Assembly: GCF_902806315.1 (NCBI RefSeq)
Contig: NZ_CADCWD010000057.1
Location: 1-63,698, forward strand
Source: an uncultured Sphingosinicella sp.
Lineage (GTDB): Bacteria > Pseudomonadota > Alphaproteobacteria > Sphingomonadales > Sphingomonadaceae
DNA: 63,698 nucleotides
Reading direction: 5' to 3'
The first letter of the stretch is position 1, and every line of letters begins with the position of its first letter. A program made the translations under genes and the position numbers. Under the pieces are notes generated by a model. It searched no databases. It was not told the DNA's origin and worked only from the letters and a program-made list of their open reading frames with translations. Below, in pieces: positions 39,254 to 47,909 of the stretch.

Positions 39254-41391
39254 CGGGCGGCAGTCTGGGTGACGCCCATCTCCTGAAGGAGGCGCTGGGC
39301 GCCATCCACCTTGTCCATCGTCCACAGCATGAAGCGGCTGTCGACGTGGATGGTGCGGTTGATGGACGGGTCATAAGACCAATCGGACACCACGCCTTCC
39401 AGCGTTCCGTCGAAAGCCAGCCCGACGAACTCGCCGCGCGCGTTCAGCGTCGATGAGCCCGAATTGCCGTTGGTAATGTCGACCGTCGAGAGGAAGTCGA
39501 CCGGCAGCGTCCCCAGTTCGGGCGAGGCGTAGCGGCCGTAATCCTTCGCCTTGATGAGCTGGATCGCCTTGTCCGGTGCATCGAACTCGCCCTTGCCCGT
39601 CTGCTTCGCGGCGAGCCCTTCCGCCGTCGTGAACGGGGTCCAGTTTTCGCCGTCCACATTCTTTCCGGTCACCTTGCCGTAGGTGAAGCGGAGTGAGCCG
39701 TTGGCGTCCGGATAGAGCGCCTGCCCCTGCCCTTCGGCATAAGCGAGCATGCCTTGCATATAGGCCGAACGGGCGGCCTGCAGGCGACCGGCACGGTCCT
39801 TGGCCGCATTCTCCCGGGCGATGTCGGCCGGATACATGGCGACGGCGAGCTGGATGAACGGGTCGGTCGAAGCCTCGAACTCCGCGGGGCTCTTGTTGAG
39901 CCAGGCAAGGCGCGTGGGCGTGTCGGCAAGCTTGGTCTCGGCATAGAGCCGGTCCATGCCGACCTGGCCGAGCTTAGCTTCGAAGGCGGCGTCGCGGCGG
40001 GCCGCGTCGACCTTGCGGTATTCACCAATCGCCTGCTCTAGGAGCACGCGATCGACCTTGGGCGCGAAGCGCCGCTCGATCTGAGTCAGGCGCTGCTCGG
40101 TCGGCAACCGGTCGCGGTCTTGATAGCCGCTCTCGCGCTGTGCGTCGGGCTTCTGCCGCTCCTTGGACCAGCGGTAGAGATTGCGTGCGGCGCCGAGAAG
40201 CTGCGCGCGCGACAGCGTGCCCATGCGGACATTGTCGAGCGCCGCCTGATTGGCTTCGGCGACGAGCGCATCGAGCCGCGCCGGGTCATACATCCGGGCA
40301 CGCTTGGGATCGGCCTGGATCCAGGCGCGATAAGCGGCTTCCTGCTGGTCCTTGCGGGCGGCAAGCCCGATCCGGTCGGCGCCGGACATCTCGCCGATAT
40401 ACTTCTTCTTGTAGTTGTCGGCGCCCTTCTGGATCGACGCATATTTGATCGCCGCATCCTCGTCGCCCGCGGTCGCCCGCGTGATCGCGTCCGAATATTC
40501 GTTCAAAAGCGTCTGCTGGACGGGATAGAGCGTGGCGAAGTTGAACTTCGCTTCCTGCGCGGTGACGAGGCGGCTGGTCGTGCCCGGGAAGCCGGCGACC
40601 ATCACGAAGTCGCCGTCCTTCACGCCCTGCTGGGCCACCTTCAGCCAAGCCTTGGGCTGGTAGGGAACGTTGCTCGCGGAATAGGGCGCGGAGGAGCCGT
40701 CCGGAGCCACATAGGCGCGGTAGAAGCCGAAATCGCCGGTGTGGCGCGGCCACATCCAATTGTCGGTCTCGCCGCCGAAATTGCCGATGCCGCCAGCGGG
40801 CGCATAGACGAGGCGGACGTCTTTGATCTCGAGCTGCTGCTGGAGATAGTAGGTCGCGCCACCATAATAAGCGCGCACGTCGCAGCGGCGGCTCGCTTGC
40901 TTCTCGCACGATGCGATCAGCGCCTTGCGATTCTTCTCCATCTGCTCGTAGCGCCGCAAGCCGGCGAGCTTGGTCGTGACGCCCTTGTCCATGTCCTTGG
41001 TGACGTCGCGCAGATCCTCGATCACGTAGATCCGGCTGCCGGGAGCTGCCGCGAGCTCGTCCGTGAGGGACGCAGCGAGGAAGCCGTCGGTGAGGTAATC
41101 CTGCCCCGGCTTTGAATTATACTGGATCGATCCATAGACACAGTGATGGTTGGTCGCGACCAGCCCCTGCGGGCTGAGGAACGCGGCCGAGCAGCCGCCG
41201 AGCGACACGATCGCGTTGAGCGGCGCGGCCTTCAAATTGCCAAGCACGGCCGGATCAAGCTGCAGCCCCGCGGCGCGAAGCTCATCCGCAATGCCGGCCG
41301 TTTGACGCGGAAGCCACATGCCTTCCGTCGCCATTGCGGGCGCGGACAGTGCGGCGGTGCTCGCAAGGAGCACGTAAAGCCTTGTTTTCAT
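39250..41391 (-). CDS. S46 family serine dipeptidyl-peptidase (DPP7/DPP11-like)
   Basis: The 713-residue periplasmic protease has a signal peptide (VLLASTAALSAPAMA), GGCSAAFLSPQGLVATNHHC with the catalytic His near residue 83, NWMWPRHTGDFGFYRAY with the Asp near 226, and NGNSGSSTLNARGEFVGLAF with the Ser near 655. S46 enzymes release dipeptides from N-termini; whether Asp/Glu-specific (DPP11) or hydrophobic-specific (DPP7) cannot be told. GSQ-type long helical region lies between. It converges on the GST gene with overlapping stops. Confidence 0.9.
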   Translation of the reverse strand: MKTRLYVLLASTAALSAPAMATEGMWLPRQTAGIADELRAAGLQLDPAVLGNLKAAPLNAIVSLGGCSAAFLSPQGLVATNHHCVYGSIQYNSKPGQDYLTDGFLAASLTDELAAAPGSRIYVIEDLRDVTKDMDKGVTTKLAGLRRYEQMEKNRKALIASCEKQASRRCDVRAYYGGATYYLQQQLEIKDVRLVYAPAGGIGNFGGETDNWMWPRHTGDFGFYRAYVAPDGSSAPYSASNVPYQPKAWLKVAQQGVKDGDFVMVAGFPGTTSRLVTAQEAKFNFATLYPVQQTLLNEYSDAITRATAGDEDAAIKYASIQKGADNYKKKYIGEMSGADRIGLAARKDQQEAAYRAWIQADPKRARMYDPARLDALVAEANQAALDNVRMGTLSRAQLLGAARNLYRWSKERQKPDAQRESGYQDRDRLPTEQRLTQIERRFAPKVDRVLLEQAIGEYRKVDAARRDAAFEAKLGQVGMDRLYAETKLADTPTRLAWLNKSPAEFEASTDPFIQLAVAMYPADIARENAAKDRAGRLQAARSAYMQGMLAYAEGQGQALYPDANGSLRFTYGKVTGKNVDGENWTPFTTAEGLAAKQTGKGEFDAPDKAIQLIKAKDYGRYASPELGTLPVDFLSTVDITNGNSGSSTLNARGEFVGLAFDGTLEGVVSDWSYDPSINRTIHVDSRFMLWTMDKVDGAQRLLQEMGVTQTAAR

Positions 41392-41551
41392 TGATTAACC
41401 CTCTCCAGAATCGCTTTGTCCCTAACACAAAGCAATCTGAACGCAATGTGACAGCATAACGTCCGCCGCAAGGTGACAATCGCGTCCCGCTCGCTTAGGG
41501 GAGCCGGGCCTCGCTTTGGGGGGCGCAGCCTCTCCAGGAGATCCGCCCGCA

Positions 41552-42496
41552 ATGCCGCTCCGCGTCGCCGTCCAGATGGACCCGCTGGAAAGCATCAACA
41601 TCGCCGGGGATTCCACCTTCGCGATCATGCTGGGCGCGCAGGCACGCGGGCACCGGCTGTTCCACTATTCGGTCGACGCGCTCAGCTACCATCAGGGCCG
41701 CGTCTGGACGATGGCGCACCCGGTCACCGTGCGGCGCGAGCCCGGCAATCACTTCACCCTGGGGGAGCCGGAAGTCCTCGATCTCGGCCGTGACACGGAT
41801 GTAGTGCTGATGCGGCAGGACCCGCCCTTCGACCTCAGCTACATCACCGCCACTCACCTGCTGGAGCGCGTCCAGGGCGAAACCCTGGTGGTCAACGACC
41901 CCGCCTCCGTCCGCGACGCGCCGGAGAAGGTTTGGGTGCTCGACTATGCCCGTTTCATGCCGCCGACATGCGTCACTCGCTCCGTCGGGGTCGCGCGCAA
42001 GTTCCTGGCCGAGCATGGCGAAATCGTCGTGAAGCCGCTGCACGGCAATGGCGGCAAAGCGATCTTCAAGATCGGCCGCGACGGCGCCAACCTTTCATCG
42101 CTGATCGAGGTGTTCAACACGGCGTATCGCGAGCCGCACATGCTGCAGAAATTCCTCCCCGAGATCAGCGAGGGCGACAAACGGATCGTCCTCGTCGATG
42201 GCGAGGTGGCCGGCGCCATCAACCGGTTCCCGGGGGAAGGCGAGATCCGCTCCAACCTCGCGGTCGGCGGTTCGGCCGCGAAGACAGAGCTGACGGAAAC
42301 GGAGCGCGAGATCTGCGCGGCGCTCGCTCCCGAGCTCAAGACGCGCGGCCTGCTATTCGTCGGCATCGACGTGATCGGCGGCAAGTGGCTCACCGAAATC
42401 AACGTCACGTCCCCCACCGGGATCGTCGCGATCGACCGCTTCAACGGCACCGACACGCCGAGGATGATCTGGGATGCAATCGAGGCAAAGCTCTAA
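41552..42496 (+). CDS. gshB: Glutathione synthetase
   Basis: The 314-residue ATP-grasp enzyme makes glutathione from gamma-glutamylcysteine and Gly. It has VAVQMDPLESINIAGDSTFA at the start, MRQDPPFDLSYITATHLLE near 90, VVKPLHGNGGKAIFKI near 151 and GIDVIGGKWLTEINVTSPTG near 275. AGGAG lies 11 bases before ATG 41552. The stop and the next start overlap as TAATG. Confidence 0.95.
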   Translation: MPLRVAVQMDPLESINIAGDSTFAIMLGAQARGHRLFHYSVDALSYHQGRVWTMAHPVTVRREPGNHFTLGEPEVLDLGRDTDVVLMRQDPPFDLSYITATHLLERVQGETLVVNDPASVRDAPEKVWVLDYARFMPPTCVTRSVGVARKFLAEHGEIVVKPLHGNGGKAIFKIGRDGANLSSLIEVFNTAYREPHMLQKFLPEISEGDKRIVLVDGEVAGAINRFPGEGEIRSNLAVGGSAAKTELTETEREICAALAPELKTRGLLFVGIDVIGGKWLTEINVTSPTGIVAIDRFNGTDTPRMIWDAIEAKL

Positions 42497-43137
42497 TGGC
42501 GGACTGGGTCATCAATCTCATCGAACAGACGCGCTACGTCGGCGTGTTCCTGCTCATGTTCCTGGAAACGGTGTTTCCGCCGGTGCCGTCCGAAGTGATC
42601 ATGCCGATTGCGGGCCTCGGCGCCTCGCGCGGGCAGATGACGCTCTGGGGAGTGATTGTCGCCGGCACCGCAGGCGCGATGTTCGGCAACTTCTTCTGGT
42701 ACCTCCTCGCTCGCGTGATCGGCATCAAACGCTTTCGTCCGTTCATCGAGAAGCACGGCCGCTGGCTGACCCTCGACTGGTACGACGTCGAGAAGGCGGA
42801 GAAGCTGTTCGGCAAGTTCGGTAGCGTCGTGGTCGGCCTCGGACGTATGCTCCCCACTGTCCGCTCGGTCGTGTCGATCCCGGCCGGCCTCCTCCACATG
42901 CGCCTCAAAAGCTTTCTCTTCTGGTCCTCGGTCGGCACCGCCGGATGGAGCTCCGCACTGGCGATTGCCGGCTATGTGCTGGGTCAGCAATTCGAGCAGA
43001 TCGAAACGATCGTCGGCCCGCTCTCGATGGCGGTGATCGGCCTGATCGTCGTGGCCTATCTTTATCGCCAGCTGACGTGGCGCAAGCGCCACCCGGCCGA
43101 CGAGACCGCCAGCCCCGAGCAGCCCGAAAGCCGCTGA
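42496..43137 (+). CDS. DedA-family membrane protein
   Basis: The 213-residue protein has the DedA/SNARE-associated signature: FLETVFPPVPSEVIMPIAG with two Pro and Glu in a re-entrant loop, GNFFWYLLARVIG near 65, and RMLPTVRSVVSIPAGL with the functional Arg. DedA proteins flip or scramble phospholipids such as undecaprenyl phosphate. Coupled to gshB by TAATG. Confidence 0.9.
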   Translation: MADWVINLIEQTRYVGVFLLMFLETVFPPVPSEVIMPIAGLGASRGQMTLWGVIVAGTAGAMFGNFFWYLLARVIGIKRFRPFIEKHGRWLTLDWYDVEKAEKLFGKFGSVVVGLGRMLPTVRSVVSIPAGLLHMRLKSFLFWSSVGTAGWSSALAIAGYVLGQQFEQIETIVGPLSMAVIGLIVVAYLYRQLTWRKRHPADETASPEQPESR

Positions 43138-43140
43138 GCG

Positions 43141-44064
43141 TCACGCGCGTGGATGCGCGTTCCGGTAGACGTCCATGAGGTGGGCCATGTCGACCGCGGT
43201 GTAGATCTGAGTCGACGAGAGGCTCGCATGACCGAGCAGTTCCTGGATCGAGCGCAGATCGGCGCCGCGCCCGAGCAGGTGCGTGGCGAAGCTGTGGCGA
43301 AGAGCGTGGGGCGTCGTTCGGTCGGTAAGGCCCAGGCGTACCCGCGCACGGCGCACGACCCGTCGGATCATCTCGCCGTTGAGCGGCCCTCCCCGCGCAC
43401 CCCGGAACAGCGGCTCGTCCTTACTCATGCCGTACGGGCAGAGCTTGAAATACTGCTCGATGGCTTCGCGAACGGGGCCGAGCAGCGGCACGATCCGTGT
43501 CTTGTTGCGCTTCCCGGTCACGGTGAGCGCTTCGCCGAGCGGCAGCGCTGCGCCGGTCAGCCCGAGAGCTTCCGCGACCCGCAGCCCGCTCCCGTAGAGC
43601 AGCAGCAGCACAGCCTCGTCTCGAGCCGCGATCCATTCGGCGGAGGCGTCCTCGCCCACTTCTTGGCTGAGCGAGATCGCCTCGGCGGGCGAGACCGGAC
43701 GCGGAACGCTGCGCGGCTTCTTCGGCGCCCTCACTCGAGGCAGGTTGCCGCTCCTGCCATCCTCACTGGCAGCAAAGGCGAGGAAGCCGCGCACGGCCGA
43801 CAGTTCGCGGGCCGCCGAGCTGTTTCCGAGCCCCTCGCCACGCCTCACTGCCAGATAGGCCCTGAGATCCGCCGACTCGAGCTTGCCGAGTGCGGCACCA
43901 TCCACCCGCTCGCCGAGATGCTGGCCAAGGAAGTGGATGAGGCGGTGGGCGGTCGCCACATAAGCGCGCACGGTATGCGCGGAACGGCGGCGGTCATCAG
44001 CGAGATGGTCGCGCCACTTGAGAACGGCTGCGCGTGCCGGGTGATCGTTTAGGGGATCAGCCAC
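43141..44064 (-). CDS. xerC: Tyrosine recombinase XerC
   Basis: The 307-residue site-specific recombinase has an N-terminal SAM-like domain (DHLADDRRRSAHTVRAYVA) and a C-terminal catalytic domain with Arg in YGSGLRVAEALGLTG, HALRHSFATHLLGRGADLRS with His/Arg, GHASLSSTQIYTAV with the nucleophilic Tyr. With XerD it resolves chromosome dimers at dif. The GTG start overlaps the DUF484 gene by 16 bases, as in many genomes. Confidence 0.9.
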   Translation of the reverse strand: MADPLNDHPARAAVLKWRDHLADDRRRSAHTVRAYVATAHRLIHFLGQHLGERVDGAALGKLESADLRAYLAVRRGEGLGNSSAARELSAVRGFLAFAASEDGRSGNLPRVRAPKKPRSVPRPVSPAEAISLSQEVGEDASAEWIAARDEAVLLLLYGSGLRVAEALGLTGAALPLGEALTVTGKRNKTRIVPLLGPVREAIEQYFKLCPYGMSKDEPLFRGARGGPLNGEMIRRVVRRARVRLGLTDRTTPHALRHSFATHLLGRGADLRSIQELLGHASLSSTQIYTAVDMAHLMDVYRNAHPRA

Positions 44065-44609
44065 CGGCCCATGCAGCGCGTCAGCACGCGTCCCAGGAAC
44101 ACCAGCAACTCCGATCCGTGCCGCGTTTCGAAGCCCTGCGCCTCGCGCTGCCCCAGCGCGAGCAGCCCGTTCGGCAGCGGCGCCTCGCTATCCAGGCGGA
44201 TCAGGGCTTCGGCGCGGATGAGCGTGCAGGCCGGACCGAACATTGGGTGGCCGCGCTTGACGCCGCGCAGCACCACGCCTTCGAACCGCGCGACCGATTT
44301 CTGGATGACGCGGGGATCGACGAACTGCAGCCCCGAAGCGTCGGCGCGCATACCCTTGTCACCCGCGCAGAGCGCGAGCGCCACGGCATCGAGGCCGAGT
44401 ATCTGCGGCCAATCCTGAGTGACGATATGGATGAGGTGATCGAAACCCTCGGCCTCAACCGCCGCAAGCACCGCCTGATGGATCGACGCCACCGCTCCCG
44501 AATGACCGCGGGCGAAGGCGATGAGATCCTGGTTCGCTTCCTCCGCAGCGACGCAGCGCGCGCGAAGGCTCGCGACCGCCCGCTCCTCGAAGTTGATCAC
44601 CGTTCCCAT
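44049..44609 (-). CDS. DUF484 family protein (GAF-like)
   Basis: The 186-residue protein has the DUF484 pattern: a helical N-terminus and a GAF-like domain with the RRGHPMFGPA-like VKRGHPMFGPACTLIRAEAL and NGLLALGQREAQGFETRHGS, the final block including GSELLVFLGRVLTRCM. DUF484 genes regularly precede xerC; function unknown. ATG 44609 gives MGTVINFEERAV. Confidence 0.85.
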   Translation of the reverse strand: MGTVINFEERAVASLRARCVAAEEANQDLIAFARGHSGAVASIHQAVLAAVEAEGFDHLIHIVTQDWPQILGLDAVALALCAGDKGMRADASGLQFVDPRVIQKSVARFEGVVLRGVKRGHPMFGPACTLIRAEALIRLDSEAPLPNGLLALGQREAQGFETRHGSELLVFLGRVLTRCMGRWLIP

Positions 44610-44662
44610 CGCGGGCAGCCTAACCCGAACAAGGTTAAGATGCGATGGCGAAATAATCCGGC

Positions 44663-45316
44663 TCAGCCGATGCTTTGGCCCGTCTTCCCCCAATCGGCCA
44701 GGAACGCCTCGAGCCCGCGATCGGTGAGCGGGTGCTTGAAGAGCTGACGGATGACCGAGGGCGGCGCGGTGATCACGTCGGCGCCGATCTTGGCGCTCTC
44801 CAGAACGTGTATCGGATGGCGGATGCTGGCGACCAGGATCTGCGTCTGGAAATCGTAATTGTCGTAGATCATCCGGATGTCGGAAATGATCTCCATCCCG
44901 TCGAAACCGATATCGTCATGCCGTCCCACGAAGGGCGAGATGAAGGTCGCTCCCGCCTTGGCCGCGAGCAGCGCCTGGTTGGCGGTGAAGCAGAGGGTGA
45001 CGTTCACCATCGTGCCGTCGCTTGTCAGCGCCTTGCAGGTTCTGAGGCCGTCGATCGTCAGCGGGACTTTGATGGTCACGTTATCCGCGATCTTCCGAAG
45101 AACCTCGGCTTCGCGCATCATTTCCGCATGGTCGGCGGCGACCACCTCCGCCGAGACAGGGCCCGGCACGACGCGGCAGATTTCCTCCACCACCTCCATG
45201 AACTTGCGGCCCGATTTGTGGATCAGCGACGGATTGGTGGTGACTCCGTCGAGCAGCCCTGTCTCCGCCAGTTCCCGAATGTCGTTGATGTCGGCGGTGT
45301 CGACGAAGAATTTCAT
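44663..45316 (-). CDS. fsa: Fructose-6-phosphate aldolase / transaldolase-type
   Basis: The 217-residue enzyme of the small transaldolase family begins [16 protein letters not shown] and has [14 protein letters not shown] near 26 and NVTIKVPLT with the Schiff-base Lys near 84, then [14 protein letters not shown] and [20 protein letters not shown]. Family members act as transaldolase or fructose-6-phosphate aldolase; sequence alone does not separate them. It diverges from priA. Confidence 0.9.
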   Translation of the reverse strand: MKFFVDTADINDIRELAETGLLDGVTTNPSLIHKSGRKFMEVVEEICRVVPGPVSAEVVAADHAEMMREAEVLRKIADNVTIKVPLTIDGLRTCKALTSDGTMVNVTLCFTANQALLAAKAGATFISPFVGRHDDIGFDGMEIISDIRMIYDNYDFQTQILVASIRHPIHVLESAKIGADVITAPPSVIRQLFKHPLTDRGLEAFLADWGKTGQSIG

Positions 45317-45425
45317 GCTTGCGAGTCCTTGTGAGGTGTCCGGGCGCGCTTAGCGCGGTCAACCGCCACCGCGCCATCCTGATCATGCATTGTCTTTTGC
45401 GCTCCGAGACTCGATCTAGCCGGCA

Positions 45426-47591
45426 ATGAGCCGCGTCCGCGTAATCCTCCTCAACGCAGCCCTAGGTCCGCTCGACTACCGTTTGCCGCACGGGGCGGCG
45501 GCGGAGCCGGGCTCGATCGTGCTCGCGCCCTTGGGACCGCGGCAGATGACGGGTGTCGTCTGGGAGCCGGACCGAGTGCAGACGGAGGAGGTCGGCGACA
45601 ATCGCCTGCGCCCGCTCCTCCAGGTTTACGACCTTCCGCCTCTCTCCGAGCCGCTTCGACGGCTGATCGACTGGACCTCGAATTATTATCTCGCGCCGCT
45701 CGCCTCGGTGCTGCGCATGTCGTTGGCATCGTCGAGCGCGCTCGATGGCGCGCGCACGGTGACCGAATACCGCCCCACCGGTCATGTCCCCGATCGCCTA
45801 ACGCCCCAGCGCAAGCAGGCGCTCGATCGCATAGACGGGCGGCAGGGGCTGGTGCGTGAGCTTGCCCTCGCGGCCGACGTATCGGACGGAGTCATCCGGG
45901 GGCTGGTGAAATCCGGCGCCATCGAGGCGGTGGAAGTCTCGGTCGACGACCCCTTCCCTCGCCCCAATCCGGATCATCATCGGCCGGAATTGGAAGACGC
46001 CCAGCGCCAGGCCGCGCGCGAGTTCGTCCTGGCGGTCCAGAATGCCGAATTCGCACCCTTCCTGCTCGACGGGGTAACCGGTTCGGGAAAGACCGAAGTC
46101 TATTTCGAGGCCGTGGCCGAAGCGCTCCGCATGGGCAGCCAGACACTCGTCCTGCTCCCGGAGATCGCGCTCACGGAACCGTTCCTGAAGCGCTTCGCCG
46201 CCCGCTTCGGATGCGAGCCCGTCGCCTGGCATTCGGGCCTTCGCCAATCCCAGCGCCGCCGCGCCTGGCGCGCCATCGCCACCGGTGATGCCAAGGTCGT
46301 CGTCGGCGCCCGATCCTCGCTGTTCCTCCCCTATCGCCAGCTTGGCCTCATCGTCGTCGATGAAGCGCACGAGACCAGCTTCAAGCAGGAGGACGGCGTC
46401 CAATATCACGCCCGCGACGTCGCCGTGATGCGCGCCAAGCTCGAGCAGGTGCCCGTCATCCTCGCCTCGGCGACGCCGGCCATCGAGACGCGGCACATGG
46501 CCGAAATCGGCGTCTACAAGGAGGTGAAGCTTCCCGACCGCTTCGGGGTCGCCGAGATGCCGGATATCGAGGCGATCGACCTCATCCATGACCCGCCGCC
46601 CCGCGGCCGCTGGCTCGCGCCGACCCTGGTGCGCGAGCTGCAGGAGAATCTGGAGCGCCGCGAGCAGAGCCTGCTCTTCCTCAACCGCCGCGGATATGCG
46701 CCGCTGACGCTCTGCCGCCATTGCGGCCACCGGTTCCAGTGCCCGAACTGCACTGCCTGGATGGTCGAGCACCGCCTCGTTTCGCGCCTCGCCTGCCACC
46801 ATTGCGGTCAAATGATGCCGCCGCCCCACGCCTGCCCCGAATGCAAGGAGGAGGACAGCCTCGTCCCAGTCGGCCCTGGCGTCGAGCGCATCGCCGACGA
46901 GGTGAAGGCGCTCTTCCCCGACGCGCGGACTGCCATAGTCACGTCCGACACCATCTGGTCGCCGGCGAAAGCGGCCGAGTTCGTCGCGCGCATGGAAGCC
47001 GGCGCGATCGACATCGTCGTCGGCACCCAGCTCGTCACCAAGGGATATCACTTCCCGAACCTCACGCTCGTCGGAGTGGTCGATGCCGATCTCGGCCTCT
47101 CCGGCGGCGACCTCCGCGCCGCCGAACGCAGCTTCCAGCAGATCAGCCAGGTCTCGGGCCGCGCCGGCCGCGGCGATAAGCCGGGCCGCGTTTTCGTCCA
47201 GACACACGAGCCGGGCGCCCCGGTGATCAGCGCGCTGGTCAGCGGCGACGCCGAAGGCTTTTACGACGCCGAAACCGAAGCCCGCCGAGAAGCCGCCATG
47301 CCCCCCTTTGGCCGCCTCGCCGGCATCATCGTCTCATCGGAAAATCTCGGCGAAGCCACCGAAACCGCCCGCCTCATCGCCCGCACCGCGCCCACCGTGG
47401 AAAACATGGCCGTTTTCGGCCCGGCCCCGGCACCGCTCGCGATGCTGCGCGGCCGCCACCGCCAGCGCCTTCTGGTCCACGCGGCGCGGTCCTTGCCCGT
47501 GCAGGACATCATCCGCGATTGGTTGGGCAAGCTCGATTGGCCGCGAGGCGTTCGTGTCGCCGTGGACGTGGACCCGTACAGCTTCCTCTAG
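45426..47591 (+). CDS. priA: Primosomal protein N' (replication restart helicase)
   Basis: The 721-residue helicase has an N-terminal DNA-binding domain (ILLNAALGPLDYRLPHG), Walker A DGVTGSGKTEVYFEAV near 220, DEAHETSFKQEDG near 315, the zinc-binding Cys pairs (CRHCGHRF, CPNCTAW, CHHCGQMM, CPECKEED) near 430-480 and QVSGRAGRGDKPG near 576. It restarts stalled forks. Its TAG overlaps the TAG of the convergent small gene (CTAG at 47588-47591). Confidence 0.95.
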   Translation: MSRVRVILLNAALGPLDYRLPHGAAAEPGSIVLAPLGPRQMTGVVWEPDRVQTEEVGDNRLRPLLQVYDLPPLSEPLRRLIDWTSNYYLAPLASVLRMSLASSSALDGARTVTEYRPTGHVPDRLTPQRKQALDRIDGRQGLVRELALAADVSDGVIRGLVKSGAIEAVEVSVDDPFPRPNPDHHRPELEDAQRQAAREFVLAVQNAEFAPFLLDGVTGSGKTEVYFEAVAEALRMGSQTLVLLPEIALTEPFLKRFAARFGCEPVAWHSGLRQSQRRRAWRAIATGDAKVVVGARSSLFLPYRQLGLIVVDEAHETSFKQEDGVQYHARDVAVMRAKLEQVPVILASATPAIETRHMAEIGVYKEVKLPDRFGVAEMPDIEAIDLIHDPPPRGRWLAPTLVRELQENLERREQSLLFLNRRGYAPLTLCRHCGHRFQCPNCTAWMVEHRLVSRLACHHCGQMMPPPHACPECKEEDSLVPVGPGVERIADEVKALFPDARTAIVTSDTIWSPAKAAEFVARMEAGAIDIVVGTQLVTKGYHFPNLTLVGVVDADLGLSGGDLRAAERSFQQISQVSGRAGRGDKPGRVFVQTHEPGAPVISALVSGDAEGFYDAETEARREAAMPPFGRLAGIIVSSENLGEATETARLIARTAPTVENMAVFGPAPAPLAMLRGRHRQRLLVHAARSLPVQDIIRDWLGKLDWPRGVRVAVDVDPYSFL

Positions 47592-47761
47592 ACGGCGGGG
47601 TCGCTGCGGACGCCGTTCGAGCTGTTCTCGTAATTCGTCTCTTCCGCCGAATAGCTGCAGCCCCGGACCAGCCCGATCCCTCCGACCACAATCACGGCAG
47701 CGACTGCGATCACGGGGATCACTCCCCATTGCTGCTTTCGCCGCGGGCCATCATCCGCCAT
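47588..47761 (-). CDS. Small single-pass membrane protein (57 aa)
   Basis: The ATG at 47761 is preceded by AAAAGGAGGAAGACGG, a strong ribosome site with 7 bases spacing. The product has a basic N-terminus (MADDGPRRKQQWG), one hydrophobic helix (VIPVIAVAAVIVVGGIGLV, about 14-32) and a polar tail with one Cys (RGCSYSAEETNYENSS). It is below the usual length cutoff for gene callers. Function unknown. Confidence 0.7.
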   Translation of the reverse strand: MADDGPRRKQQWGVIPVIAVAAVIVVGGIGLVRGCSYSAEETNYENSSNGVRSDPAV

Positions 47762-47909
47762 CCGTCTTCCTCCTTTTCAACGAGATCCGAATATGCGGGA
47801 ACACGCCTTTGTTCCGGACCCGGTCCCCACACGCCTGAACGGATCCAATTCCACGAAGCGCCAACATCGTGTAAGCGGCTGAATTCGCGCGGATCGGGGT
47901 GGAAGACGA

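Noticed and set aside
41413-41433. Inverted repeat GCTTTGT-N7-ACAAAGC upstream of the S46 peptidase
   Set aside because: Could be an operator, but short arms and no matching regulator nearby; not enough to claim.
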